Positions 25,962-34,941 of a stretch of DNA of 64,000 bases are shown here, in pieces. Source of the stretch: Brevundimonas goettingensis (GTDB taxonomy: Bacteria > Pseudomonadota > Alphaproteobacteria > Caulobacterales > Caulobacteraceae). The stretch spans positions 2,589,001-2,653,000 of the forward strand of contig NZ_CP062222.1 in assembly GCF_017487405.1 (NCBI RefSeq), given 5' to 3'. The notes under the pieces are model-generated. The model was not told the origin of the DNA. It was given only the letters and a program-made list of their open reading frames with translations, and searched no databases. The translations under genes and the position numbers were made by a program. Position 1 is the first letter of the stretch, and each line of letters opens with the position of its first letter.

Positions 25962-25983
25962 TCCTCCCCACTTCGTGGGAGGA
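25962..25983 (+). terminator. Hairpin after HU gene
   Basis: TCCTCCC and GGGAGGA flank a short loop directly after the HU stop. It lacks a clear T-run, so terminator function is tentative. Confidence 0.45.
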
Positions 25984-25999
25984 CAGCGGGCGGGAGCGG

Positions 26000-28882
26000 T
26001 CAGCCGTTTCCGCCCGTCTGCTTTCTGAAGTCCGCCTTCATCGCCTGGACCCATCCGGCGAAGGTATCGGCGCCGGCGGTCAGCTGGCCGAAATCGCTGG
26101 TTTGGACCGCCCCCTCCATGCCGTCGAAGCCCGACAGGGCGATGCGCATCGAGGCCGCCGATCGGGCCCGGGCCGCGAACGGCAGATAGGCGCGCGACAG
26201 TTTCGACAGGGCCGGCAGGTCGTGCCCAAGCGAATAGCCGACCCCGGCCCGGATCACCCGGCTCTCGTCGGCGGCGTTCAGCGGCGTCGCCGTATCCTTG
26301 AAGCGCTCGCCCAGCCGCTGGTCATAGACCTTGGCGGCTCCGGCCCAGTTCTGCTGCTTCCAGTAGATTTCCGCGCGCACATCCAGACCTTCGGGCGTCG
26401 CATCGCCTTCCAGCAGCTCCAGCGCATGGTCGTAGCGGCCCAGGTCCATCAGGGCGCGGGCCTCCAGCGCCCGACGCTCCGCGGCCATGGCCGTCGGCAG
26501 CAGGGTCGTGCGCGAACTCCACAGGGCCTGCAGCGCCTTCTCCGGCTGGCGATCCATCAGATAGACGGTGGCGAGGTCCGTCGCGACCTGGGCCTTGGCC
26601 ACCCCGTCCAGACGCTCGTCGACCTGGTGTTTGAGCAGTTCGGCGGCCTGGTCCAGCAGATCGACGTCGATCAGGCGACGCGCCAGACGCCGCACCATCT
26701 CGTCGCCGTCCGCGCCGATCGGGGTCAGGTCACGGAAGTCATAGAAGAGGGCCAGGGCCTGCACCGGCTGCAGCCCGTCGGCGGCGCCCTGCAGGAACAG
26801 AGCCCGGAAGGTCGAGGACAGGTCGTCCTGGATTTCGCGCGCACCCGGAAGGTCGATCATCCGCTTGTTGCCGCTGCGCAGCACCTCCAGCGCCTCGCGG
26901 TAGCGGCCTTGCTGCAGATAGAGGCTGCCCAGGGTGCGGACGACGGCCAGCTCGGTCGCATCGCCGCGCCAGCGCCATTTCAGCGCTTCCAGCTGGGTCG
27001 CGGCGGCGTCGGGGGTGATGATCCCCTTGGCGAGCGAGAGCTTGACCACGCCCAGCTTGGCCGGAGTGGCGATGCCGTCCAGCGGCGCGCGGGCCACGGC
27101 GGTATAGACCGCAAGCGCCCGGTCGCTCTGGCCATCCAGATCGAACAGTCGGGCCTGCACCAGCCGCGCGGTCAGTTGGTCGGCCGCCGGGGCGCGCTGG
27201 CTGAAGCTGAAGGCCAGCAGGGACCGGGCCGCCGGCAGGTCACCGAGTTCCAGCGCCGCCAAGGCGTGGGCCGCGCCGAACCGGGCCTTCCAGTCGTTGG
27301 GGAACTGATCGATGACCGAGGCGCCCGCAGTGAAGGCCAGCCGCGCGCCCGTCCAGTCGCCGCGTTGTGTCGCGACATAGCCTTGCCAGACCCTGGTCGA
27401 GGGATCGCCGGCCAGGGCGCCCGAGGCGAAATCGGCCTCGGCCTCCTCGAAACGGCCGATCGAGGCCCGCGCCGCGCCGCGCAAGCCGCGCACCTCGGGC
27501 TCGCCCTGCAGGCTCGGTGTCTTGGCGATCATGGCGTTGAGCACGCCGATGGCCTCGTACCCCAGGCCCGAAGCGATCAGGAAGCGGGCGAAGCCCATCC
27601 GCGCTTCGATCGGGGTGCGCGGATCATCGGAGGCCTGGGCGGTCTCCTGTTCGGCCCCGTTCTGAAGCTCGCGATAACGGGCGGCGAAGCCCTCTTCGCC
27701 AACATCGGCCCAGTCGGCCAGGATCAGCGCCGGATAGGCGGCCTTGCGCGGCAGGTGGGGCGCGTCGGGCGCGGCGTCCAGAACAGCCTCGGACGGCGCC
27801 GACATCGTCAGACCCTGCGGTCGCGACACGGTCACCAGATCGCCGGCGGCGACGATCGTCAGGTCGTCGGTCGGCGTCTCGACCGCCATCCCCTGAGCGG
27901 TGGGCAGGAGGGTGACGTCCACGGTCTGGCGGCGGCTGCCGAAGCCCTTGCCGGGGGCCAGAGCGGTGACGGCGGCGAACCGGTCACCGACCATCGGGTC
28001 GGTCAGCCAGACGGCCTTGGTCGCCCCGGCCATGCGTGCGACCAGGGCGGTCTGGGCGGTGTCGTCGCGGTCGACCTCGACGGCCTGGGCCGGGCTGGTC
28101 GGCACGCCGCCGATGGTGACGGTCCAGGTCGCGCCCTGCCCGGTCGCCGAGACCGGCAGTCCCTCCGGGGCGGCGATGCGGATGGCGGTATAGCCCGGCC
28201 CCTGCGCCCAGCGCGCCTCGCCGGCCGGCCCCATCTTGGCGCCCTTGGGCAAGCCCATCTTGGCGGCTGTGTCGAAGACGATCCAGACCGCGTCGTCGCG
28301 GCGGAAGACGGCGGCCCCGACTGGCGCGGCCCACTGGAAACGCATCACCACCCGGTCGGCCTCCGCCGTGGTGGTCACCGGCACGACCCCGTTGGCCGGA
28401 ACGGCGCTGGAGGCGGTCAGGCCGGCCTGGGGCTGGGCGCCCGGGGCATAGAGGTTCAGCCAGACCGCGCCGTCGGCGACGCCCGAGCGCGCGTCGGCGC
28501 CTTGGGCCAGGGTCAGGAGCACCTCGGATCCGCCCTGGACCGCCCGGGTCTCGACCTTGGTCACGCCCGACGGCAGGCTGTTCTTCAGCAGGCTTACGTC
28601 CGGGGCGGCGGTGGTGCCGATGCGGACGACAACCGCCTGGCCCTCGCGACGGACGCGCGAACGCGCGCCGATGACCCCGGCGAATTCGACACGGGTGAAG
28701 TTCTGGGTCTCGCCGTGGCGCGTGGTGCCCAGGCGGATGGTCAGGGGCTCGAGCGCGCTGGAGGCTTCCTGGGCGATCGCCGGCGCGGCGGAGGTCAGGA
28801 TCGGGGCGAGCACGACCGCCCCCACGGCGCTCAGCGCCACGGAGGTCCTCGCGATCGATTTTCTCGAGGACGGCCCAACCAT
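26000..28882 (-). CDS. Large secreted TPR protein
   Basis: A 960-residue exported protein. The start MVGPSSRKSIARTSVALSAV gives a signal peptide ending near AAPAIAQ; the longer open frame to 29089 is rejected because the signal would then be internal. Residues 40-400 are beta-rich with repeats resembling AMIN-like or beta-sandwich modules (IRLGTTRHGETQNFTRVEF). Residues 400-960 are helical TPR-type repeats (LGSLYLQQGRYREALEVL, DLATVYLMDRQPEKALQAL, ALMDLGRYDHALELLEG). It probably scaffolds an envelope complex. It sits beside the flagellar fliOP/HU genes, but a flagellar role is only a guess. Confidence 0.8.
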   Translation of the reverse strand: MVGPSSRKSIARTSVALSAVGAVVLAPILTSAAPAIAQEASSALEPLTIRLGTTRHGETQNFTRVEFAGVIGARSRVRREGQAVVVRIGTTAAPDVSLLKNSLPSGVTKVETRAVQGGSEVLLTLAQGADARSGVADGAVWLNLYAPGAQPQAGLTASSAVPANGVVPVTTTAEADRVVMRFQWAAPVGAAVFRRDDAVWIVFDTAAKMGLPKGAKMGPAGEARWAQGPGYTAIRIAAPEGLPVSATGQGATWTVTIGGVPTSPAQAVEVDRDDTAQTALVARMAGATKAVWLTDPMVGDRFAAVTALAPGKGFGSRRQTVDVTLLPTAQGMAVETPTDDLTIVAAGDLVTVSRPQGLTMSAPSEAVLDAAPDAPHLPRKAAYPALILADWADVGEEGFAARYRELQNGAEQETAQASDDPRTPIEARMGFARFLIASGLGYEAIGVLNAMIAKTPSLQGEPEVRGLRGAARASIGRFEEAEADFASGALAGDPSTRVWQGYVATQRGDWTGARLAFTAGASVIDQFPNDWKARFGAAHALAALELGDLPAARSLLAFSFSQRAPAADQLTARLVQARLFDLDGQSDRALAVYTAVARAPLDGIATPAKLGVVKLSLAKGIITPDAAATQLEALKWRWRGDATELAVVRTLGSLYLQQGRYREALEVLRSGNKRMIDLPGAREIQDDLSSTFRALFLQGAADGLQPVQALALFYDFRDLTPIGADGDEMVRRLARRLIDVDLLDQAAELLKHQVDERLDGVAKAQVATDLATVYLMDRQPEKALQALWSSRTTLLPTAMAAERRALEARALMDLGRYDHALELLEGDATPEGLDVRAEIYWKQQNWAGAAKVYDQRLGERFKDTATPLNAADESRVIRAGVGYSLGHDLPALSKLSRAYLPFAARARSAASMRIALSGFDGMEGAVQTSDFGQLTAGADTFAGWVQAMKADFRKQTGGNG

Positions 28883-28988
28883 TGACGCGCACACTCGCGC
28901 GCGGGGCCTTTCAACGCGGTTAATGAGGCGTGACTGACTTGCCACTGTCGACGTGCGGGCGCAGCCTCGCGACCGGACGGAGATTCCC

Positions 28989-29354
28989 ATGCTGATACTG
29001 ATGTTGATGGCGGCGCTCTCGGGCCCGCAGACGACCGCGAATCCCGCCGCCCAGCCCCTCGATGGCGCCTGGACGGTCGATCTCAGCACCGACCCCGCCC
29101 AGCCCTATACGAAGCCCATGCACCTGACCCTCGCCGCCGACGGCACGGTCAGCGGGGACTTCTACGAAAGCACCATCGAGGCGGGTCGCTGGAAAGCCCA
29201 GCACGGGCGGCTGTGCGTGTCCTTCCGCACGACCGACGGCGTCGGCCCCTATCACACTGCGGCCTGTCTGGCGGGCGACCACGTCGAAGGGCAGACCTGG
29301 GCCGAGCATCGCAATTTCGTCTTCGTCTGGAACGCGACGCGCCCGACGCCCTGA
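28989..29354 (+). CDS. Small secreted hypothetical protein
   Basis: A 121-residue protein with a short hydrophobic start (MLILMLMAALSGPQTTA) and a GGACGGAG ribosome-binding site. The body (DGAWTVDLSTDPAQPYTKPM, LTLAADGTVSGDFYES) is a predicted lipocalin-like or META-type beta-barrel, with two cysteines (LCVSF, AACLAGD) that may pair. No family assigned with confidence. Divergent from the TPR gene. Confidence 0.7.
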   Translation: MLILMLMAALSGPQTTANPAAQPLDGAWTVDLSTDPAQPYTKPMHLTLAADGTVSGDFYESTIEAGRWKAQHGRLCVSFRTTDGVGPYHTAACLAGDHVEGQTWAEHRNFVFVWNATRPTP

Positions 29355-29450
29355 TTACCGGCGAACGCAGATTGGACAAATCGTCCATGGACGGAACGCC
29401 GCCTTGCGCGCGGGGTTGGTCAGGGCGACATCCGGCTGAAGGAAAACGCC

Positions 29451-29873
29451 ATGTCAGACCCTTTCGAGACCTCCGTCGAATACCCGCCTCTCAACACCCT
29501 GAGCACCGGCATTCGCTGCCGTTGCCCGCGTTGCGGCAAGGGTCCGTTGCTCAAGGGCTATCTGACGATTCGCGACAGCTGCCCGGTGTGCGGCCTTGAC
29601 TATGGCTTCGCCGACCCGGCGGACGGCCCGGCCTTCTTCGTCATGTCGGGCGTCGGCGTGGTCGGGATGATGGCCTTCATGGCCTTCGAGTTCACCGTCC
29701 ACCCGCCGATCTGGGTGCATTTCGCGGTGACCTTCCCCGTGCTTGCCCTGATGTGCCTGGGGACCCTGCGCCCCTTCAAGGGCTGGCTGGTCTCGGAACA
29801 ATACGTCCACAAGGCCGCCCCGCCCGAATGGAAGAGCATCGGCAAACACGGCGAAGGCTCGCCCTGGCGGTAG
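29451..29873 (+). CDS. DUF983 membrane protein
   Basis: A 140-residue protein of the DUF983 family. A rubredoxin-like CxxC pair (RCRCPRCGKGPLLKG and DSCPVCGLDYGFADPADGP) precedes two hydrophobic helices (FVMSGVGVVGMMAFMAFEFT and FPVLALMCLGTL). The four cysteines probably bind zinc. DUF983 genes often lie near cytochrome oxidase genes, but none are here. Function unknown. Confidence 0.9.
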   Translation: MSDPFETSVEYPPLNTLSTGIRCRCPRCGKGPLLKGYLTIRDSCPVCGLDYGFADPADGPAFFVMSGVGVVGMMAFMAFEFTVHPPIWVHFAVTFPVLALMCLGTLRPFKGWLVSEQYVHKAAPPEWKSIGKHGEGSPWR

Positions 29874-29960
29874 GTCAGGGTGATTGGTAATTTGTGAGTA
29901 GTGATTTGTGGCCGCGGTTTTCCTGTCGCGACCCGAAGCGCCACGACCGATTGCCGACCA

Positions 29961-29986
29961 ATCACTAATCACTAATCACTAATCAC
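29961..29986. repeat. ATCACTA heptamer tandem repeat
   Basis: Three full copies of ATCACTA plus ATCAC, just beyond the rpmB terminator. Imperfect inverted relatives lie at about 29879-29905 (GTGATTGGTAA, GTAGTGATTT). A related run follows rpoD at 60807-60834. Confidence 0.85.
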
Positions 29987-29998
29987 CGGCCCAAAGCA

Positions 29999-30028
29999 AA
30001 AGGGCCGATGCTTTCGCACCGGCCCTTT
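29999..30028 (-). terminator. Intrinsic terminator of rpmB
   Basis: AAAGGGCCG / CGGCCCTTT stem with a 12-base loop, 23 bases after the rpmB stop; TTTTGCTTT follows on the minus strand. Confidence 0.85.
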
Positions 30029-30051
30029 GATCTTTCAGGCAGTCGCCGAAA

Positions 30052-30351
30052 TCAGGCGGCGGCGGCTTGCTCGGCCAGCTTGGACTTGACCTGACGCTTG
30101 ATGCGTTGGGCCGCGATCGACAGCTGCTCGTCGCCGGCCTTGACGATATAGGCGTCCAGGCCGCCCTTGTAGTCCAGGGTGCGCAGGGCGGCGTTCGAGA
30201 TCCGCAGGGTGAAGGTCTGGCCCAGGGCTTCCGAAGCCAGCTTGACCTTCTTCAGCGACGGCAGGAAGCGGCGCTTGGTCTTCACATTCGAGTGGCTCAC
30301 GCTGTGGCCGACCATCGGGCCGATACCGGTGAGTTCGCAACGACGCGACAT
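30052..30351 (-). CDS. rpmB: 50S ribosomal protein L28
   Basis: A 99-residue large-subunit protein starting MSRRCELTGIGPMVGHSVSH, then SNVKTKRRFLPSLKKVKL and TLRISNAALRTLDYKGGLDA, all characteristic of alphaproteobacterial L28. The 64 extra codons upstream in the open frame are not part of the protein. Basic; essential. Single gene, own promoter in the 239-base divergent gap and a strong terminator downstream. Confidence 0.97.
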   Translation of the reverse strand: MSRRCELTGIGPMVGHSVSHSNVKTKRRFLPSLKKVKLASEALGQTFTLRISNAALRTLDYKGGLDAYIVKAGDEQLSIAAQRIKRQVKSKLAEQAAAA

Positions 30352-30590
30352 CGTCTGATCCTTGAGGTGATCGCCCGGCAAACGCCGCCGGACGCATGAA
30401 ATGAGGACGCGCAAGGAGGGGTCCCCTTCGCGAGAGGGCGCCGTATAGAGGAACGGCGTGCGCGACGTCAAGGCTTTCGACCCGGAAACCGAGTCTGCGC
30501 CTGACCGAAACCGCCTGTTCAGCCGCCGTTCAAAAGCCGCCATATAGTGAAGGCATAACAGCGAAAGCCGCTGACCGGGACCTTTTAGAG

Positions 30591-31070
30591 ATGAAGACGC
30601 CTAAAGCCTCCATGGCGATCCGTATCGCCGCCGTCGCCGCCCCCGCCCTTGCGGGTGCGATTCTGCTGGCCTCGCCGAGCCGCGACCTGCACGCCCAGAC
30701 CCCTGCTCCGGCGCAACCGGTCCTGCCCGGCTATTGGGAATACACCACCAGCGCCGTCGGCGACCGCAACACCGAGACCAAATGCGTGCGGCCGCAGGAC
30801 ATCTCGCGCTTCTTCGGCGGCATCTCGACCCGGCGCTATTCCTGCACCTATCCGGTGCGCGAAGTCGGCGGCGGCAATGCGCATTTCGAGGGCGTTTGCA
30901 CCGACAGGAAGGGCCGCCGCTTCAACGTGCGTCTGCGCGGGACCTATCGCCCCGAGAGCTTCCAGTTCAACGGCGGCGCCCAGCTGCTGCGCGGCACCCC
31001 CTATATCCCCGCCAGCATCACCGCCCGCCGCGTCGCCGCCCAGTGCCCGGCCAACGCCGAATATTTCTGA
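30591..31070 (+). CDS. DUF3617 secreted protein
   Basis: A 159-residue exported protein. A hydrophobic signal (IAAVAAPALAGAILLASPSR, cut near LHAQ) precedes the DUF3617 pattern: PGYWEYTTSAVGDRNTETKC, CTYPVREVGGGNAHFEGVC and FNVRLRGTYRPESFQFNG. Four cysteines suggest two disulfides. The family is periplasmic with no known function. Divergent from rpmB. Confidence 0.82.
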   Translation: MKTPKASMAIRIAAVAAPALAGAILLASPSRDLHAQTPAPAQPVLPGYWEYTTSAVGDRNTETKCVRPQDISRFFGGISTRRYSCTYPVREVGGGNAHFEGVCTDRKGRRFNVRLRGTYRPESFQFNGGAQLLRGTPYIPASITARRVAAQCPANAEYF

Positions 31071-31156
31071 TCGGCGACCAGTCCCCGGACGCATCGACAA
31101 GGCGGTGAACCTGCTCTAGGCCCGGAGGTCTCCCCTCCTCGGACCTGAAGACGCCC

Positions 31157-32101
31157 ATGCCCTCCGGACTCATCGCCCTGCTCGACGACGTGGCGGGCAT
31201 CGCCAAGCTGGCCGCGGCCTCGGTCGACGACATGGGCGCCGCCGCCGGCAAGGCCTCGACCAAGGCGGCGGGCGTGGTCATCGATGATACGGCCGTCACC
31301 CCGCGCTATGTCGTCGGCCTGTCGCCGGCGCGCGAACTGCCGATCATCGGCAAGATCGCCGTGGGCTCGATCCGCAACAAGCTTCTGGTCATCCTGCCGG
31401 TCGCCCTCCTGCTGACCGCCTTCGCCCCCTGGGCCATCACCCCCGTATTGATGTGCGGCGGCGCCTACCTCTGTTTCGAGGGCGCCGAGAAGCTGATGGA
31501 GATGTTCGGCGCGGGCGGCCATGACGACGACGGCCCGGTCACCGACGATCCCGCCGCTCTGGAAAAGGCGACCGTCTCCGGCGCGGTGCGGACCGACCTG
31601 ATCCTCTCGGCCGAGATCATGACCATCGCCCTGTCCGACGTCTCCTCGGAACCCCTCCTGACCCAGGCGGGCGTCCTGATCATCGTCGGCCTGATCATGA
31701 CCGTAGTCGTCTATGGCGTCGTCGGCCTGATCGTGAAGATGGACGACGTCGGCCTGCACCTGGCCCAACGCGACAGCAAGGGCGTCCGGGCCCTCGGTCG
31801 CGGCATGGTCAAGGCCATGCCTGTGGTGATGAGCGCCCTGTCGACCATCGGCACCTTCGCCATGCTCTGGGTCGGCGGCGGCATCCTGCTGCACGGCTCT
31901 CATACCCTCGGTCTCCACTGGCCTGCCGTGCCGGTCGAACACCTGTCCCACACGATCGCCTCGGCGCTCGGCCCCGTCGGCGGCCTCGCCGGATGGCTGA
32001 CCACCGCAGTAATCTCCGCCGTCATCGGCGTGGTGGTCGGCGGCGTCATCGCCTTCGTCCTGCATCAGGCCATGCGGCTCAAGCCCGGCGCGAAACACTA
32101 A
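31157..32101 (+). CDS. DUF808 (YedI-like) inner-membrane protein
   Basis: A 314-residue polytopic protein of the DUF808 family: SGLIALLDDVAGIAKLAAAS, TKAAGVVIDDTAVTPRYVVG and LPIIGKIAVGSIRNKLLVIL. About six membrane segments are seen, with a cytosolic acidic loop (GGHDDDGPVTDDP). Length and motifs match YedI of enterobacteria. Function unknown. Confidence 0.92.
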   Translation: MPSGLIALLDDVAGIAKLAAASVDDMGAAAGKASTKAAGVVIDDTAVTPRYVVGLSPARELPIIGKIAVGSIRNKLLVILPVALLLTAFAPWAITPVLMCGGAYLCFEGAEKLMEMFGAGGHDDDGPVTDDPAALEKATVSGAVRTDLILSAEIMTIALSDVSSEPLLTQAGVLIIVGLIMTVVVYGVVGLIVKMDDVGLHLAQRDSKGVRALGRGMVKAMPVVMSALSTIGTFAMLWVGGGILLHGSHTLGLHWPAVPVEHLSHTIASALGPVGGLAGWLTTAVISAVIGVVVGGVIAFVLHQAMRLKPGAKH

Positions 32102-32208
32102 GGCCGCGACCTCCAGCCACGCTGGACAGCCAAAGCTATATAATAATACAAATGAGGCCATAAGGGCGAAAACGCGTAACCGGAGCGGCGTTTCGCCGGG
32201 AGGCCTCC

Positions 32209-34866
32209 ATGCACAAGGTGTTGTCCGTCGTCGCGACCGTCGCGATCCTGCTGTCGCCGGTAGCGGCTCTGGCCCAACAGTCCGCGCCGCCTTCCGCTTC
32301 GGCGATCTATCTCGACCCGACGGCCTCGGCCGAGGCCCGGGCGACCGACCTCGTGTCCCGCATGACGCTGGCCGAGAAGGCGACCCAGATCCAGCACGGC
32401 GCACCGGCCATCCCCCGGCTGGGCGTCCCCGGCTACAACTGGTGGAGCGAGGGCCTGCACGGCGTCGCGCGCGCCGGCGAGGCCACCGTCTTCCCCCAGG
32501 CCATCGGCATGGCCGCGACCTGGGACACCGACCTGATCCATCAGGTCGCTAACGTCATCGGCGTCGAGTTCCGGGCCAAGAACCTCGAGGACAGGGCCCC
32601 CGACGGCTCAACGCGCCAGTATCGCGGCCTCACCGTCTGGTCGCCCAACGTCAACATCTTCCGCGACCCGCGCTGGGGCCGGGGTCAGGAGACCTGGGGC
32701 GAGGACCCGTTCCTGACTTCACGCTTCGGCGTCGCCTTTATCGAAGGCCTTCAGGGCGACGACCCGCTGCACCCCCAGGCCATCGCCGCGGTCAAACATT
32801 TCGCCGTCCACAGCGGCCCCGAGGCCGGACGCCACCGCGACGACATCCATCCCTCGCCGCGCGACGTGACCGAGACCTATCTGCCGGCCTTCCACGCGGC
32901 GGTCACCGAGGCCCACGCCCAGGCGCTGATGTGCGCCTATAACGCCATCGACGGCGCGCCCGCCTGCGCCAACACCGACTATCTGCAGCGCCGCCTGCGC
33001 GACGACTGGAAGTTCGACGGCCATGTCGTGTCCGACTGCGCCGCCATCGCCGACTTCTATCTGCCGACCTCGCACGCGACCGTACCGACCCCCGAAGAGG
33101 CCGTGGCCCTGGCCCTGAAGTCCGGCACCGACCTGATCTGCGACTTCATGGCCAATGGGACCTTCAAGCCCGAGAACACGGTCAAGGCCGTCGAGCAGGG
33201 GCTGCTGCCGGAAAGCGTGCTCGACGCCGCCGTGCATCGCCTGTTCGTCGCCCGCATGCGGCTGGGGACCCTGGATCCGGTCGGCACGGGCCCCTGGGCC
33301 GCGATCACCGCCACCGACTACGACACCCCGGCCCATCGCGACCTGGCGCTGCAGACGGCGCGGGAATCGCTGGTCCTGCTCAAGAACGACGGCCTGCTGC
33401 CGCTCAAGGCCGCGCCGCGCCGCATCGCCGTGATCGGCCCCAACGCAAATACCGTCGAGGCCCTGGTCGGCAACTACAACGGCACGCCCTCGCACCCGGT
33501 CACCGTCCTTGACGGTCTGAAGGCCCGTTACCCCGATGCGGAGATCAGCTTCGTGGAAGGGACCGGCTGGGTCGCCCCGCCGCTGGAGGACATTCCCGAC
33601 CTCGCCTTCTGCCAGGACGCCGCCTGCGCCGCGCCCGGACTGAAGGCCGAAGAGTTCGCGGGCCCGGACCTGGCCGGCGCCCCCGTGGCCAGCCGCACGG
33701 ACCTGAACGCCAAATTCGCCTGGGGCAGCCCGGTGCGTCAGGAACGCGAGACTTCCATCCGCTGGACCGGCTTCCTCAAGGTCGCCGAGCCCGGCCAGTA
33801 CCGGTTCCGCTACACCGGCGCCAACGGCTACCGGGTCTTTGTGGACGATGTGCTGGTCGCCGACGTCTGGGACGCCGCCTGGCCCACCTCCGACACCGCC
33901 ATCGACCTGACCGCCGACCGCCCCCACGCCATCCGCGTCGAGGCGATCCAGAAGGGTTCGCGCGCCAGCCAGAAGCTGCAGTGGAGCAGGCCCGGCTCCG
34001 GCGCCGAACCGGCCATGCGTTCCGCTGCGGACGCCGATCTGATCGTCTTCGTCGGCGGCCTGACCTCGAAGTTCGAGGGCGAGGAGATGGTCGTCCAGGC
34101 CCCCGGCTTCGCCGGCGGCGACCGCACCAGCCTGGACCTGCCCGCGCCCCAGCAGCAGCTGCTCGAACGCCTGCACGCCACCGGCAAGCCTGTCATTCTG
34201 GTTCTGGCCAACGGTTCGGCGATGAGCGTGAACTGGGCCGACGCCCACCTGCCGGCCATCATCGAGGCCTGGTATCCGGGCGGTCAGGGCGGTCAGGCGG
34301 TCGCCGAGCTGATCGCGGGGGACTTCAGCCCCTCGGGCCGTCTCCCGGTGACCTTCTACAAGTCCGCCGACGACCTGCCGCCCTTCACCGACTACGGCAT
34401 GGACGGCCGGACCTATCGCCGCTTCCAGGGCGCGCCCCTGTACCCGTTCGGCCATGGCCTCAGCTACACCCGGTTCGACTATTCGCCCCTGACCTTCGAC
34501 CGGCGGGACGTCGCGGCGGGCGAAGGAGCGAAGGTCTCGGTCGAGGTGACCAACAGCGGTTCGCGCGACGGCGCCGAGGTGGTTCAGCTCTATGCATCGC
34601 GTCCGGGGCCGGACGCTCCGGTGCGCAGCCTCGTCGGCTTCCAGCGCGTCGAGCTGAAGGCGGGCGAGACTCGCCGCCTCGACTTCGATCTCAGCGCCCT
34701 GGCGATGAGCGTCGTCGACGCCCAGGGCCGCCGCTCCGTCCCCGCCGGACCGCTGACGCTCTGGATCGGCGGCGGCCAACCGGTCCCCTCCGCGGGCGGC
34801 GACACCCCCTCCGGCAGCGAAGGGCGGCTGATGATCCGGGGCTCTGCCGACATCCCCGCATTCTAG
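32209..34866 (+). CDS. GH3 beta-glucosidase/xylosidase with PA14 insert
   Basis: An 885-residue exported glycoside hydrolase. Signal peptide MHKVLSVVATVAILLSPVAA. The GH3 N-domain has WSPNVNIFRDPRWGRGQET and KHFAVHSGPEAGRH, with nucleophile Asp276 in GHVVSDCAAIADFY. The C-domain is split by a PA14 domain (FLKVAEPGQYRFRYTGANGY, then RVFVDDVLVADVWD) and ends with a fibronectin III-like domain. The overall layout resembles bacterial beta-xylosidase/beta-glucosidase of the plant-type GH3 group. Predicted periplasmic or outer-membrane-side breakdown of plant oligosaccharides. An AT-rich -10-like TATAATAAT lies about 70 bases upstream. Confidence 0.93.
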   Translation: MHKVLSVVATVAILLSPVAALAQQSAPPSASAIYLDPTASAEARATDLVSRMTLAEKATQIQHGAPAIPRLGVPGYNWWSEGLHGVARAGEATVFPQAIGMAATWDTDLIHQVANVIGVEFRAKNLEDRAPDGSTRQYRGLTVWSPNVNIFRDPRWGRGQETWGEDPFLTSRFGVAFIEGLQGDDPLHPQAIAAVKHFAVHSGPEAGRHRDDIHPSPRDVTETYLPAFHAAVTEAHAQALMCAYNAIDGAPACANTDYLQRRLRDDWKFDGHVVSDCAAIADFYLPTSHATVPTPEEAVALALKSGTDLICDFMANGTFKPENTVKAVEQGLLPESVLDAAVHRLFVARMRLGTLDPVGTGPWAAITATDYDTPAHRDLALQTARESLVLLKNDGLLPLKAAPRRIAVIGPNANTVEALVGNYNGTPSHPVTVLDGLKARYPDAEISFVEGTGWVAPPLEDIPDLAFCQDAACAAPGLKAEEFAGPDLAGAPVASRTDLNAKFAWGSPVRQERETSIRWTGFLKVAEPGQYRFRYTGANGYRVFVDDVLVADVWDAAWPTSDTAIDLTADRPHAIRVEAIQKGSRASQKLQWSRPGSGAEPAMRSAADADLIVFVGGLTSKFEGEEMVVQAPGFAGGDRTSLDLPAPQQQLLERLHATGKPVILVLANGSAMSVNWADAHLPAIIEAWYPGGQGGQAVAELIAGDFSPSGRLPVTFYKSADDLPPFTDYGMDGRTYRRFQGAPLYPFGHGLSYTRFDYSPLTFDRRDVAAGEGAKVSVEVTNSGSRDGAEVVQLYASRPGPDAPVRSLVGFQRVELKAGETRRLDFDLSALAMSVVDAQGRRSVPAGPLTLWIGGGQPVPSAGGDTPSGSEGRLMIRGSADIPAF

Positions 34867-34889
34867 CGAGCACGCAGAGGCCAGACAGC

Positions 34890-34918
34890 AAAAAGCCCGG
34901 GATCGCTCCCGGGCTTTT
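34890..34918. terminator. Bidirectional terminator between GH3 and carD
   Basis: AAAAGCCCGGGA / TCCCGGGCTTTT, a perfect 12-base stem with a 4-base loop; T-runs on both strands. It serves the convergent GH3 and carD genes. Confidence 0.92.
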
Positions 34919-34941
34919 CAGTCTCTGGTTCCGCGAACGGA

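Noticed and set aside
26102..28885. Plus-strand 927-residue open frame antisense to the TPR gene
   Set aside because: It is a GC-rich shadow: composition dominated by Arg/Gly/Ala/Asp/His, no domain motifs, and the minus strand encodes a clear exported TPR protein with a signal peptide.
29961..29986. CRISPR array
   Set aside because: The ATCACTA copies are contiguous 7-mers without spacers.
32719..34779. Minus-strand 686-residue frame opposite the GH3 gene
   Set aside because: GH3 catalytic and PA14 motifs are on the plus strand; the antisense frame has none.
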